Positions 35,701-43,522 of a stretch of 64,000 bases of DNA are shown in pieces; positions within the stretch are counted from its first letter, which is position 1; each line of letters begins with the position of its first letter. Below the pieces are notes generated by a model that was not told the DNA's origin, made no database searches, and saw only the letters and a program-made list of their open reading frames with translations. The DNA is from Antennarius striatus. Its lineage: Eukaryota; Chordata; Actinopteri; Lophiiformes; Antennariidae. The stretch spans positions 5,028,501 to 5,092,500 of the forward strand of contig NC_090781.1 of NCBI RefSeq assembly GCF_040054535.1, given 5' to 3'. The position numbers were made by a program, and so were the translations under genes.

Positions 35701-38700
35701 TACTTAAAATCCTCCACCTTCTTGATCTCTTCTCCCTGTAACCTCACTCTTCCACTTGGGTCCCTCTCATTCACACACATGTATTCTGTCTAATTGCGGC
35801 TAACCTTCATTCCCCTCCTTTCCAGGACAAACCTCCACCTCTCTAGCTTCTCCTCCCCCTGTTCCCTGCTCTCACTGCAGATCACAATGTCATCTGCAAA
35901 CATCATAGTCCATGGAGATTCCTGTCTAACCTCTTCTGTCAGCCTGTCCATCACCATAGCGAACAATAAGGGGCTCAGAGCTGATCCCTGATGCAGTCCC
36001 ACCTCCACCTTGAACTCCTCTGTCACACCTACAGTACACCTCACCACTGTCTTACAGTCCTCATACATGTCCTGCACCACTCTAACATACTTCTCTGCAG
36101 GGGACACTCTGGGCACGACGCCAGTGTACCGCGGAGCCACGTAGAGACAAACAATCATCCACACACACACTCACTCCTACGGTCAATTTTGGACCGGCCA
36201 ATCAACCTAAAGCGCAAGCTTTTGGGGGTGGGAGGAAGCCGGAGAACCCGTAGAGAACCCACGCAGACACGGGGAGGGCATGCGAACTTCACACAGAGCG
36301 GGACTTGAACCCGGGTCCGCCGTGTTGTGAGGCGGCAGCGCTAACCACTGCGCCACCGTGCAGCCACTGTGGGACAATAAATGATTATTATTATTGTATT
36401 GAAGCAATTACTGTAGTCTACATACTGTGGATTTGTTCCTAGCGTACATAGGACAACAGTACTGATCCAATTACGGAACGGATGGAGAATCAGAGGGAGA
36501 TGGAGAAGTTGTGGCAGTTTTTGATGCAGCAAAATTTGTATATGTCAGATCTTACCGGTGAGTGAACACGCAAAGCTCTGAATGAAGCATCTTGTGATCG
36601 GTGAAGAACCGAAAAGAAACGCCGATAAATGGTTGGAGCATCGGAAAAAGTCCCTCGAAGGAGATTAATTGCTACAAAGCGATGGCAGTACAGGTACACA
36701 TTGAAATGAAAATGACTGGTAGCCAATGAGTTAATGTCTGAATCAAACATTTTTAAAAGATTGACACTGCAGTGTTTACCTTTTATGAATATAATCGAGG
36801 TTGGGAGACTGCCTTTTCCTTGACTGCTGGTGATTTGTCTGAACTTCTTTCCACTGTCATCACGCATTGAGTGTATGACAGGAAAGGAAACATGAGGTCA
36901 GATATTTTTTTCACGAACTTAAAAAAAACCCCGGTATTAACCGTTTACAATTATTTTCGGTTCCAAATCTGTTCCGGAACATTAAAAAATATTAAGTTTT
37001 CAGTTTCGTTTTCGTTCCTGGCAAAATCCCAAAAGTTTCTGGTTTTGTTTTCATTCCATGAACTGTTTCAAAGCCCTGGTATAAACCTGTGAAGGCAGAA
37101 GGAAGAGCTGGTTCAGGTCACTCAAAAGCAACCCCAACTATAAAAGCCCTATCAAAGTATAGACTTCAGGAACAGAGGAAGTGATAGGGGGCCACATGTT
37201 TGGTAATAGAGTTGCATGAATCTCATGGATTCTTGCAAATAACAATGAAATAATGTCAAATATTTTTAGTAATATCAGGTCAATGTAGATGTAAATTAAT
37301 ATGGACTTGACTTGTAATGTGCGCTTTAGAAAAATCACTACTCTTATTCAGTTTTAGTTTAAAAAAAAATCTGATGTAGTTATTATTTTTTCCCCTCTGC
37401 AAATTAAAGCAGACTTGTCACTACTTGATAATGCTAGCAGCAATTAACTTGTATATAGTAATCAGACTTGTCACTCGCTTATTCGCGTTTCAAGATGCAC
37501 GGTTTCAATACATCGCGGATTTTTGGTGAAGTAGTCAAGAGATACTGTACCCTTATTCTATTGGCTGACAGCATCCTTGTGTGTGCTTGCATTCCAAGAC
37601 TCACGGAACGCAGCACACTTCCGCATAATAAACAATTTTCTTTAATACAAAGTGTTGTAAACAGTCTGTAAGAGTGTGGGAAAACTTAATACAGATATAA
37701 GGTTGTTTAATATCAATATGGAGAGGGTTCATTAATGTTTAAATTACCGTAAATGATTAAAAAATAGTTGGAACACAACCGCGAGTAACGAGGAATTACT
37801 GTACTGTAGTTCCACAAGGCTTTCATGAGATGCCTGAGCAAACCATCCATGATGTGATAGCGTTCATTTCCTAGATAAAGATTTCAACCTAATGTCAGAA
37901 CATGAGTGGTAGGGTTAAAGAGATGACTTCACTTCCAGGTATGGTGAACATTTAGTAAAGCTAAAGAAATATTGTAAATTGGGAAAAGATTCTACTCTGT
38001 TGAATTGAATTCATGATCAGTTGGCCTTCATATTAAGGAATTCTGAAGTCATTTACTTCTAGATGGGTTTTTTTATTATTATTGACGTCCGTAAATGTAA
38101 TGTGAACATAAACAACTTTATTAATGTTGTAAGAAATTGTTAGTCCACTCTGGCACACACTTGTGATTAGTCACATGCATATACTGTATATTGTGTGCAC
38201 AGGCTTGTAACACACATATACACAAGGGGCCTGTAGCATATAAGTGAAGGGGAGGTAGGGTGGGGGGCAGCTCCTTCGTGGTGTTCCCCAAATGAGCAGC
38301 TTATAAAGAGGACGGTGCCGTGTGTACCAGACATGAATTATTATTCGGATCAGACGACTGTTTGAATGCAGTCATCAGTTTACAGATACAACAGTCAACA
38401 TTTTCTTCATTTTAAGCTACAGCTAAAGGAATCTGTCAGATCTATTTAACTGTTAACAAGATCAAACCCTTTAATTATCAGTATTTTGTGGGATGAGTGT
38501 GATAAAGAGCTGTTTGATTAATGTGTTTGATTAACAATGTATTGTTTGCTGTGCGTCCCCCCACCCCAACCTCCACCACTGTTTTTTTTAATTTGTCATC
38601 TCATTTCATCTCATTCCTTCTGTTGTAGCTTCCTAGAGGAAACAAATCAGGCTGATCATTTCCTATATTAATGTGTTTTGTAAGTGTTACTTACACAATA

Positions 38701-40821
38701 CTTGCTGTTTGTCTTTCTTATACAAGACACACAAAGCTGCTTGCTTTGTTTCTACATTAACCCACTCATGGTTTAACAATTCTGTCCACTCAGCTGTTGC
38801 TTTGTCACCTCACCAACTCACCAATGAGTTGTTTCTGACTATTGACACTGCAGTCAAATTGCTTGAAGGACTAAAGAAAGGTGTTCTTCTTGGACAGGTC
38901 TTCTCATAAAGTTTACCCATTTATGGCAAAACCGATATTTAACAGTTTCCAGGTTCTACTACTTACTGAAATGGTTATACTCATTGAAACAGTTCAAATA
39001 GACAAGTTTTAATTCAAATATAATTTACTTTTGAAACCTGAACCCCAACATGAGTGTCTTGTGATCTCATGGGATTCTACATCCTGCAAGATGAGAACCC
39101 ATGCTTGTCACCAGCAGCGATGAGACCTGAATGTTGTTTCATGTTCTTAACACATTGTTAAAGGGCTGAATTACTAATCATCAGTTTCTTGGTGCACGAC
39201 GTGATGCTCTTTTATCCACTTTCTTCTATTACATCTATGTCTTAATAATCAGAATGAGTCTGGAAATGGATGTTAAGTACTCTGGAGAGTATCCAGCCTT
39301 GATTTTTTTGTGAATTATTTTATTGTCATTTCCCCATTAAGAAAAACCTTCACCTCATACACCTTATACTTTTTTTAAATTCTAAGAACCCTTAACTTTT
39401 TCAGAGAAAATACACAATATTTTCCAAAAATTATAAAAACAAAAATATAGAATAAAATGAGGTTAACACAGTGTGCCCTCGTTGATCGCGAGTAATTCGT
39501 TCCAGGAACCACATGTGATTAACAAATTCCGTGATAGAACAACAAACTATCTTATTATTTACGGTAATCTAAATGTTTATGAACCCTCCCCATACTGATG
39601 CTAAACCACCTTCTATCTGTATTACCTTTTACCACACTCTTATTGACTGTTTAAAGCACTTTTGTGTCTCACGTAAGTCTGAGACTCATGGAATATAGCG
39701 CATTTCCGGATGTTGTCAGCCAATAAAATGGGCATACGGTACCACGTGACTGCCTACCAATAATCTGCGATAAGGTGAAGTAGCGAGCGTTGATGCGAGA
39801 ATGCATGAGGGCGCACTGTAGCTATATCATAGTTGGCTTTATTAGACAACAATAAAGATGAGTGAAAAGTAATTATAATTATCTTTAACTGTGCAGGTGG
39901 TCCACAGCCCTTTGGCAGACAAGATTACAAAGCCTACCGGCCTGCTTTAGCTCATCACTGGGGTGAAAAACCATCCACATCCGCTGGTTCTGCTCTCTTG
40001 GGATAAAATGAATATCTCCTATTCTAGACAGAAATTTCAAAAATAATAAATCCTTTCACATTGTTAGCTTTTTAACTGTTTTTGTGGTTGTATTTTATAT
40101 ACAGATATACAAATGTTCACTTTTTTTCTCCATGTTAACCTCACAGGTTAACATGACTTTATCGGATTTATCGCTTCAGTGATTGTATTGTGTTGCAATG
40201 GCTGATGAAACGACGAGTGCTGCCGATGACATATGACCCTACAAGATCCCTGCTGGGGAGCGCGATACAAAAGTTGCTTCAGTGCAGATTTTAAGGTGTC
40301 CTGACCGCAGGGGTGATGCCAGACATCAGGAATTTTTTCCCGATTGTTTTCATAATGATAAAAAAAATATCACTTTAAAATGAGTTTCCTATACCTTTTA
40401 TGCAGAGCGAACAGAAAAGTTGTAAGCAGGTGGCCAATGCGTTGAGGCAGTCACGACAAAAGGTTTGACTGTAGTCAGTCATCTTTTACATTCCCTCCAC
40501 TGTTATTTTTAACAGTTGGTCAAATGTTTTGTGTTATAAGTGGTGCTATTATGTGCTGGGCCATGCATGAAGTAGTAAAGGTTTAGATCTTGTTTTTATT
40601 ACACATGATCTAAACACATGCGGCATGCAGTCAGAACGGTACAAAATAAAAATGTTTTGTCCATCCAATTTCAGTCATTACATGTATAACTGACTTGATC
40701 TGAAACAGTGAATTGAGTTTCAACACTGTTCATTCTCTTACTCACATCTGTTTTGTCATCACTGTTCTTGAGAAAAATAATTGTGCACACAATGCATTTC
40801 ACTCAACTTCCAACACTGATG

Positions 40822-40912
<91 letters not shown>

Positions 40913-41056
40913 AAGTAAATTAACAGATGACTTTCCAAAACTGTAAAGCGTGATGACAGAAGCAAAAACCAAGCACTGATGATGTCGTTTTTCTGTCCAC
41001 CAGGTGAAGAACAGAACAAAGAGGTACTGCAAGACGTTGAAGATGATGCCCAGTGA
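12578..41056 (+). CDS. ywhae: 14-3-3 protein epsilon, six coding exons
   Basis: Joining 12578-12641, 23217-23416, 24331-24437, 24784-24990, 26309-26445 and 41004-41056 gives 768 nt, i.e. 255 residues plus stop, exactly the human epsilon length. The protein starts [20 protein letters not shown]. The phosphopeptide-binding residues Lys50, Arg57, Arg130 and Tyr131 are all present, as are [15 protein letters not shown] and the epsilon-type tail [17 protein letters not shown]. 14-3-3 epsilon is a dimeric cytosolic protein that binds phosphoserine/threonine motifs and controls partner location and activity. Several segments differ from the near-invariant vertebrate sequence ([27 protein letters not shown]), so this may be a diverged teleost duplicate such as ywhae2. 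Introns 1 and 5 are large and full of transposons. Confidence 0.97.
14184..14741 (+). mobile_element. Non-autonomous hAT element with 8-bp target duplication
   Basis: GTTAGTAG occurs directly before 14184 and again at 14742-14749, an exact 8-bp target duplication typical of hAT elements. The ends TAGGGGTGTCAC and TTAGCACTA are short imperfect inverted repeats of the hAT type. Inside, the ATG at 14376 begins a frame [20 protein letters not shown], which resembles a transposase N-terminus and recurs near 18632. The frame is quickly lost where a tRNA-like sequence interrupts it at about 14464. Confidence 0.85.
14466..14545 (+). repeat. tRNA-like (SINE-head-like) sequence inside the hAT element
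   Basis: The 80 bases can fold as a class II tRNA-like cloverleaf. GGCGG pairs with CCGCC at the ends, a D-arm has GCTC/GAGC, and the anticodon-like loop CTTGAAG contains TGA. A long variable region is followed by a T-arm GTGG-TTCGAGTC-CCAC. A-box-like TGGCTCAGCAGTAGAGC and B-box GGTTCGAGTCC are present. Stem mismatches and the position inside a transposon argue against a working tRNA-Ser. Confidence 0.5.
14750..15689 (+). other. ywhae intron 1, no assigned element
   Basis: Intronic sequence without coding-like frames. The short block GTTTGAAGCAGGCTTCAAAG near 15450 is palindromic and resembles GAAGC-rich sequences at 17950-18080 and 50870-50960, possibly remnants of another DNA element family. 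Confidence 0.4.
15690..16750 (+). repeat. Interspersed repeat family A, outer module, diverged copy
   Basis: Blocks CTCCTCGGGCACCTGACAAA, TTGCCTTTTCC-like GGTGCCTTTTCCTTTAACG and, at the end, GGTATGAAGTCTGATACCAT and GGAATTTCCATGGGTTTCCC match the copy at 58850-59180 in the same order. The middle differs and may hold a further insertion. No coding frame is recognisable. Confidence 0.55.
16751..17357 (+). other. ywhae intron 1, GCTAGCG-rich patch then AT-rich sequence
   Basis: Bases 16920-17000 contain several imperfect copies of a TAGCGCCGCT/GCTAGCG unit separated by CTATTTCC, a local degenerate tandem repeat. The rest shows no recognisable feature. Confidence 0.4.
17358..17799 (+). mobile_element. 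MITE with self-palindromic terminal inverted repeats
   Basis: The left end CTTGCTATAATAGCAAGTAA followed by AACTTACAAGTAAACATTGA is repeated in inverted form at the right end, which closes with TTACTTGCTATTATAGCAAG-type sequence. The inverted repeats are about 45 bases with a few differences. The first 17 bases of each are themselves a palindrome. There is no coding frame; the core has a C/G-rich hairpin-like patch at 17620-17680. Confidence 0.75.
17850..18240 (+). repeat. Mixed repeat fragments (SINE-like heads)
   Basis: AGCCACAGTGGCTCAGTAATACTAGCTCC near the start and GGGACGGCATGGTGTCGCAG near the end resemble the tRNA-like head of the SINE-like family at 43174. Between them is GAGGCTTTGAAGCGTG and GAAGCCTCGC sequence of another unassigned repeat. 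Boundaries are uncertain. Confidence 0.35.
18448..18890 (+). mobile_element. hAT-like fragment nested in the Tigger element
   Basis: ACACTTTAAC…GCGCTATAAAAATTAACGCA and the later stretch starting at the ATG near 18632 ([20 protein letters not shown]) align with the hAT element at 14184-14460. The left end TAGAGCTTACAC is diverged from TAGGGGTGTCAC. The right half differs and ends near ACAGTACTG, so the right boundary is approximate. Confidence 0.6.
19410..20824 (-). pseudogene. Tigger-type transposase pseudogene
   Basis: The N-terminus (20609-20824) starts [20 protein letters not shown] and carries a CENP-B/Psq-type helix-turn-helix ([20 protein letters not shown]). Further on, separate frames show [13 protein letters not shown] (first DDE aspartate region), LVMDNAPAH (second aspartate) and [17 protein letters not shown]. 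The C-terminal part (19410-19880) ends in an acidic tail. Several stop codons and frameshifts, including one right after ASDVAK, show it cannot make a full transposase. Confidence 0.88.
21104..23216 (+). other. ywhae intron 1, end part
   Basis: After the Tigger element the intron has no coding-like frames. It contains the hairpin-forming MITE-like unit at 22520-22610 and ends with the acceptor gtctcaccaacag at 23216. Nothing else is recognised. Confidence 0.4.
22520..22610 (+). repeat. Short hairpin-forming MITE-like unit
   Basis: The outer arms 22520-22538 (CAGTGAAGTGCGGTGAGGC) and 22592-22610 are inverted repeats with one mismatch. Within this, 22529-22554 can instead pair with 22561-22586 over 26 positions with only three G·U pairs and a 6-base loop. 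A related half-copy is at 30900-30952. No coding content. Confidence 0.65.
23217..23416 (+). CDS. ywhae: ywhae coding exon 2
   Basis: The acceptor caccaacag|AGATGG completes codon 22 (Glu) and the donor is AAAAG|gtaagg, phase 0. It encodes [20 protein letters not shown] and [15 protein letters not shown], including Lys50 and Arg57 of the phosphopeptide pocket. Confidence 0.96.
24331..24437 (+). CDS. ywhae: ywhae coding exon 3
   Basis: The acceptor ttggtggtag|GTTGAGG is a purine-rich but properly placed site; the donor is AAAAT|gtaaga, phase 2. It encodes [20 protein letters not shown] and then [15 protein letters not shown]. The last segment is more diverged than usual for 14-3-3 epsilon. 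Confidence 0.94.
24784..24990 (+). CDS. ywhae: ywhae coding exon 4
   Basis: The acceptor cacacttacag|GAAGG and donor TTGCAG|gttagt fit phase 2 to phase 2. It encodes [20 protein letters not shown] and, further on, [20 protein letters not shown]. Arg130 and Tyr131 lie here. Confidence 0.96.
24991..26308 (+). other. ywhae intron 4, no recognisable element
   Basis: 1.3 kb of AT-rich intron. No transposon ends, long repeats or coding-like frames were recognised. Confidence 0.45.
26309..26445 (+). CDS. ywhae: ywhae coding exon 5
   Basis: The acceptor tttactcag|GTTGGC and donor GAGAGG|gtaaga match phases 2 and 1. It encodes [20 protein letters not shown] and, further on, [20 protein letters not shown], the C-terminal helices. 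The following intron is 14.6 kb and full of insertions. Confidence 0.96.
27095..30112 (-). CDS. LINE ORF: apurinic-type endonuclease plus reverse transcriptase, intact
   Basis: One uninterrupted 1005-residue frame. The N-terminal basic segment leads into an APE-type endonuclease: Asn72 in NVNSLPNK, Glu101 in SETWL, GDFNH at 222-226 and SDH at 272-274. A Pro/Ser/Thr-rich linker spans about 455-530. The reverse transcriptase shows FDFSSAF at 676-682, GAPQGT at 733-738 and the catalytic YSDD at 764-767. After the RT comes a conserved C-terminal part ending [18 protein letters not shown]. All visible catalytic residues are present, so the protein could be functional for target-primed reverse transcription. 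It is typical of the CR1/L2/Rex1 lineage; exact family assignment is uncertain. Confidence 0.92.
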   Translation of the reverse strand: MYSDMLVYSREELMSLRVKGDPATRDLIPAELRRRYRGCRAGRVERTRLAARAANRRRVKPSVPSVIMGNVNSLPNKLDELTALCRTDHRYRETSLLVFSETWLTGDVPDANVRLTGFSSVRADRDTNTAGKKKGGGLIIYTNDRWCHPGHVTVKSTLCNRDLELTAVSIRPYYLAREFSHVIVMAVYIPPRADPEMARETICGTTSALRTRHPEALVIITGDFNHVTLDSSLPTMVQCVDCPTRKNRTIDLFYTNAKEAYTATPLPPLGKSDHNLVYLQPTYIPLVKRLPATTRQVRRWSPETEEMLRNCFQTTDWDVIVGSHGEDIEGAAQCFTDYINFCVDTVAPVRTIRCYPNNKPWVTKEVKAVLNRKKRAFRSKNEEEMRKAQKEVRLCLREAKEAYRRKLEKQLGRNQVREVWNGMRTITGHGRGRSTVEGNIERANELNSFFNRFSSPTTPGSSSQASPGLQASPGPTDRSTDAPSSCASSPSTPATSPEPTPRTAKLNGPTSTTGLPTSPQPPAPTTTETIITADLVTTTLRRLRPYKAAGPDKVSPRLLRACASELGDPLQQLFNLSLRLGRVPSLWKTSCIVPVPKKGRPTELNDHRPVALTSHVMKTLERLVLELMRPQVQGAMDPLQFAYQAKVGVDDAVMYLLHRTLSYLDAGGCAVRVLFFDFSSAFNTIQPQLLQDKLTSMAVDPYLVSWITDYLTDRPQYVRMGDCLSSMVTSSTGAPQGTVLSPILFTLYTSDFKHNSDTCHIQKYSDDTAIVACIREGDEGGYRALVADFVEWCQQNQLQLNVSKTKEMVLDFRRVPPSPQPVIINGSEVEVVENYKYLGLQLDNRLDWSLNSNCVYKKGQSRMYFLRRLASFNICPKLLFMFYQSVVSSVLSYAIVCWGGGARKRDMDRLNRLIRRAGSVVGLSLDSVDMLLESRTMSKFRAIMNNTRHPLHTTFSQQRSTFSGRLLSHSASTERLRSSFVPRAIRGYNDSLRRSGGEVARSARG
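30213..30224 (-). promoter_or_regulatory. NRF1-type consensus at the LINE 5' end
   Basis: TGCGCATGCGCG on the reverse strand fits the NRF1 consensus YGCGCAYGCGCR at every position. It lies about 100 bases upstream of the LINE ORF start, at the first bases of the element. The same motif is at the start of the second copy (52583). Promoter use is inferred. Confidence 0.5.
30263..31553 (+). repeat. Right part of the split DNA element, non-coding core
   Basis: This is the resumed right portion of the CCGCACTATAAGG element. It contains GCTGAGCTG-type GC-rich sequence at 30400-30560, a TTTGACTGACTGACTGATC short tandem at 30590, a half-copy of the 22520 hairpin unit at 30900-30952 and a (GT)n run near 31430. 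No coding frame is convincing. Confidence 0.5.
31584..32342 (+). mobile_element. 5'-truncated Rex3-like (RTE clade) LINE with 13-bp target duplication
   Basis: AAAATAAGTGACT lies at 31571-31583 and again at 32343-32355, an exact 13-bp target duplication. The 3' end is GGTGGAAGATGGATGGATGG, i.e. a (GATG)n tail as described for Rex3 elements. The insertion sits 16 bases beyond the end of the preceding DNA element. It keeps only the C-terminal part of the reverse transcriptase protein. Confidence 0.88.
31622..32317 (+). pseudogene. C-terminal fragment of an RTE/Rex3-type reverse transcriptase
   Basis: The frame of 231 codons is open and contains [50 protein letters not shown] and [20 protein letters not shown], and ends [12 protein letters not shown]. 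These are post-catalytic thumb and C-terminal motifs. The catalytic core and endonuclease are missing through 5' truncation, so it is dead despite the open frame. Confidence 0.88.
33214..34262 (-). mobile_element. 5'-truncated L2-like LINE
   Basis: The reverse strand carries a 149-codon open frame (33777-34226) with [36 protein letters not shown] and [18 protein letters not shown], the classic C-terminal part of L2-group reverse transcriptases. It is followed by a 3' UTR with the block AGCGCTTTGAAATGTTTTCA and a tail of TTGATTGATTGA units at 33214-33230. The catalytic YADD region is absent through truncation. Confidence 0.85.
34290..34640 (-). repeat. Interspersed repeat with AAGGTCAAGG core, inverted relative of 5150-5390
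   Basis: CAAGGTCAAGGTCATGATCT, CCCTTTGCCGC and TTTTCTTTCATCTTTCTATC followed by GGACGGACGGACGC match the 5150-5390 repeat in reverse orientation. An additional diverged tandem half carries CAAGGTCACGGTTGTGACC. No protein is recognised. Confidence 0.55.
35121..36125 (-). mobile_element. RTE-like LINE fragment, broken ORF
   Basis: The reverse strand reads, in three frames: [20 protein letters not shown] and the catalytic [12 protein letters not shown] (35790-36170); then [20 protein letters not shown] (35430-35780); then [15 protein letters not shown], [20 protein letters not shown] and [16 protein letters not shown] (35147-35551). In-frame stops and shifts separate them. The 3' end CTGATTCGCTGTGGCGACCC…AAGAAG equals the tails at 5455 and 55969. 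The endonuclease part is missing. Confidence 0.85.
36126..36365 (-). repeat. SINE-like repeat with tRNA-like head, reverse copy
   Basis: On the reverse strand it begins GGCTGCACGGTGGCGCAGTG, continues with a B-box-like GGGTTCAAGTCCCGCTC and carries TCTGCGTGGGTTCTC and GGCTTCCTCCCACC blocks. The same order is found at 43174-43522 and 54945-55255. The body ends where the RTE-like fragment begins. Confidence 0.65.
37480..37801 (-). mobile_element. MITE of the CAGTG-CCCTCG family, reverse copy, decayed
   Basis: Reverse-complement blocks TTACGGTAATTTAAAC, ATTAATGAACCCTCTCCATA and AGCCAATAGAATAAGGGTAC match the copies at 39469 and 52433. The right end is ATTACTG followed by TA at 37802. The left end is not clear. 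Confidence 0.65.
38000..39468 (+). other. ywhae intron 5, no recognisable element
   Basis: AT-rich intron between two MITEs. A weak open frame at 38673-38909 has no family motif. Nothing else is recognised. Confidence 0.4.
39469..39818 (+). mobile_element. MITE of the CAGTG-CCCTCG family
   Basis: The ends CAGTGTGCCCTCGTTGATCG and, at the right, GCATGAGGGCGCACTG are inverted repeats, and TA follows the right end. The 350-base body has no coding frame. The termini resemble pogo/Tigger-type ends, and the inner GATCGCGAG and GCGAG motifs also mirror each other. It serves as an empty-site reference for the LINE-containing copy at 52433. Confidence 0.75.
40824..40909 (+). repeat. (GT)n microsatellite
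   Basis: A pure run of about 43 GT units, 95 bases upstream of ywhae coding exon 6. Open frames made of Cys-Val or Thr-His repeats here are artefacts. Confidence 0.95.
41004..41056 (+). CDS. ywhae: ywhae coding exon 6
   Basis: The acceptor ctgtccaccag|GTGAAG completes the split Gly codon. The tail [17 protein letters not shown] ends at TGA 41054-41056 and differs from the mammalian epsilon tail only at a few positions. This short exon lies 14.6 kb after exon 5. Confidence 0.95.
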
Positions 41057-42100
41057 GACGATACCACCAACAACTTGAGACCCTCCCCTCACTTTCTCAC
41101 ACTCCTTCCCCCTGCACCTACTCTTTGCTTTCTGTGATTCACCTTCTTCTCCTTTTTTCCTTTTCTTCCACCTCTGCAGCTTCGTGACCCAGCAGAGATA
41201 GGGAGTTAACAAGATTATTTTTCTCTTCTTTTTTTATTTTTATATTAGCCCTCACATCATTCAAGTAAATACCACTTAATTGAGACAGGAAATAAAATGC
41301 TTGAAAGATGAAGAAAGCGTCCCTGGAATGTTTTTTTTCCCTTTTGTCCTGGTACAAGCAGTTCTGAAACGTTATCTTTGTTTTCATTGTTGTGTTTGTG
41401 TTTGTTTTGCTTTCTTTTTCAAGATTTTTATCAGTTGCTGGATGTATTGAGATTGTTTTCTTAATGTAATTACAGAAATTAACTTTTATTACTGATAATG
41501 TTGACTATTAGTTAAAGGAGCAATTTTATTTTGTTTTTAGTGAAATGTCATTGGATCATTTTACTTTTTTTATGGGCAATTTGGAAAACTACAAGTGCCC
41601 TTCTTATTAGTTTAGGTTTTCAAATAATGTTGGAAAATGCGACATCCATGTGGGGCAAAGAATTGCTTAACTTTTACACCACAGTGGTTCTGTTTTTGAG
41701 TTTTTGTAGTTATCTTAGGACTGTACTTTGTGCTGAAATACTGTAACTGCAAACATTGAGTCTCTAAAGGTTGATGTATCGCTTGCTGGTTTTATTTTAA
41801 ACAAAGAATCATGGGAGATTTCACACTTGTGTATAAGTCAAGCCTCTATTTGGCCCCACCCCTCCAAAGAGAGCCCTGAAATCTAAATTGTCAGTGCTTG
41901 CATGATTTAATAAAAAAAATTCTGCTCTGTCCCCCTCTTACTAAAGCCCACTTGAGATCAGAAGTTTTCTTTCCTGGCTTTGCTTCTCTGCTTTGCATCA
42001 TTCTGTGTAGTTTGGAGCTGATTTGTACTACTGGATATCTGACTGGAGCCACAAACAGGGAGTCTGTATCGTTCTTATTGAAAAAACAGCATGGAATTAA
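41057..42100 (+). other. ywhae: Probable ywhae 3' UTR
   Basis: About 1 kb after the stop has no coding frame or recognised transposon. AATAAA-type signals occur near 41290, 41908 and 42100, so the end is not fixed. The extent is inferred. Confidence 0.4.
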
Positions 42101-43173
42101 CAATAAACAATCTAAATTAAAAATTACAATGGTCATGTTACATTTCTAATTTCAAATCTGTTTTGAATTCTGATTTGCTGCTCTGTGTGTGTTTGTGCGT
42201 ACGTGTAACACTGCATCTGTTCAAGATCATCAAACCGTCCATCTAGAAAACAAGTAATTGTAAATAATTTTACCTGCAAATGAAAGTGACTAGTTAATTG
42301 TAGACAACAGAAAGGCAAGAGCCCAGAAGGCATTTTGGGTAACCGACTCCATGACGTTGGCATGAGGGCCTGATATAGATTCCAGTGGGGCTTGTGTTCA
42401 CGGCCAAATCCTGTGCAGCTCAGCTGGCACATGGTCGAGAATTCATCTGCACTGGCATACTAAATGCATTGACCCTCAAGGGGATCTCAGGTCATCTGAT
42501 GCAGCACTCCATTGCTGTCTTTGGTCAAAGCTGTCACATAGCCTGTAGGTGTGTTTAGGGTCATTGTCACATCGAAAAATGGATGGTCTACCTAAATGCT
42601 AACCGGATGTGATGGCCATGCTATTTCAGTGCGCCTTCAATTTTGAATAACTCAAAATAGCATCAACTGCTCACAAACACACACACTCACATACACTATC
42701 ACACCTCCTCCACCGTGCTTCACAGTGGGAACCAAGCAAGTAGAGACCATCCTTTCACCTTTTCTGCTTCACACAAAGACATGGCAGGTGTTTGAACTCA
42801 TCAGACCACAGCCTAAATTTCCACCGGTCTAATGTCTTTTCCTGTTTCTTGTTACTTAATCCAAGCAGTTCTCTTCTTGTTCTTCTTCAGAAATGGCTGC
42901 TTTGCAGCAATTCAACTATAAAGACCTGATTTACGTAGTCTTTGAAGAGTTTTTGAGATGTGTCTGACTTAGAAGCATTCATGTGGACTCTAGTATAAGA
43001 TTGTTGTTAATTTGCTGTTTCTGAGGCTGTTTCCTCTGCAGGAAGAGTAACTGTGTTCTGTTGTCGGGGTGATCCTCCTGAGAGCAGGTTTCATCATTGT
43101 TATGGATGGTCTTCACAACTGCTCTTCAGGATATGTTAAACGTTCTTGAAATTTTCTGGACTGACTGTCCTAC
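42101..43173 (+). other. Intergenic, no recognisable feature
   Basis: No coding-like frame, transposon ends or long tandem repeat was found in this kilobase. Confidence 0.4.
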
Positions 43174-43522
43174 GGGCAGCAAGGTGGCGCAGTGGGTAAA
43201 GCTGTCGACGCACAACAAGGCGGGTCCAGGTTTGAGTCTCGCTATTTGTGGAATTTGCATGCTCTCCTCGTGTCTGCTTGGGTTTTCTCTGGGTTCTCCG
43301 GCTTCCTCCCACCTCCAAAAACATGCGCTTCTGGTTAATTGGCCGGTCTCAAATTGCCCGTAGGAATGAGTGTGTGTGTTTTTGTATATCTCTGTGTAGC
43401 TCCGTGGTGCACTGGTGTCGCGCCCGGAGTTTCCTCCACCTCACGCCCCATGCCAGCTGGGATAGGCTCCAGCTCCCGATGACCCGAGCAAGCGGATGAA
43501 GCGGTCAGGAAAATGAATGACT
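43174..43522 (+). repeat. SINE-like repeat with tRNA-like head, full copy
   Basis: It starts GGGCAGCAAGGTGGCGCAGT with an A-box-like GTGGCGCAGTGGGTAAAGC and a B-box-like GGTTTGAGTCTC. A body follows with TGCATGCTCTCCTCGTGTCT, GGGTTTTCTCTGGGTTCTCC and ACCTCCAAAAACATGCGC. The 3' end reads GCTGGGATAGGCTCCAGCTC and closes in AATGAATGACTGA. Reverse copies are at 36126 and 54945, and a tail copy at 57283. The structure fits a tRNA-headed SINE with a LINE-type tail; I do not assign a family name. Confidence 0.7.

Noticed and set aside
40759..41212. Reverse frames with long Thr-His runs next to ywhae exon 6
   Set aside because: They are translations of the (GT)n microsatellite on the reverse strand.
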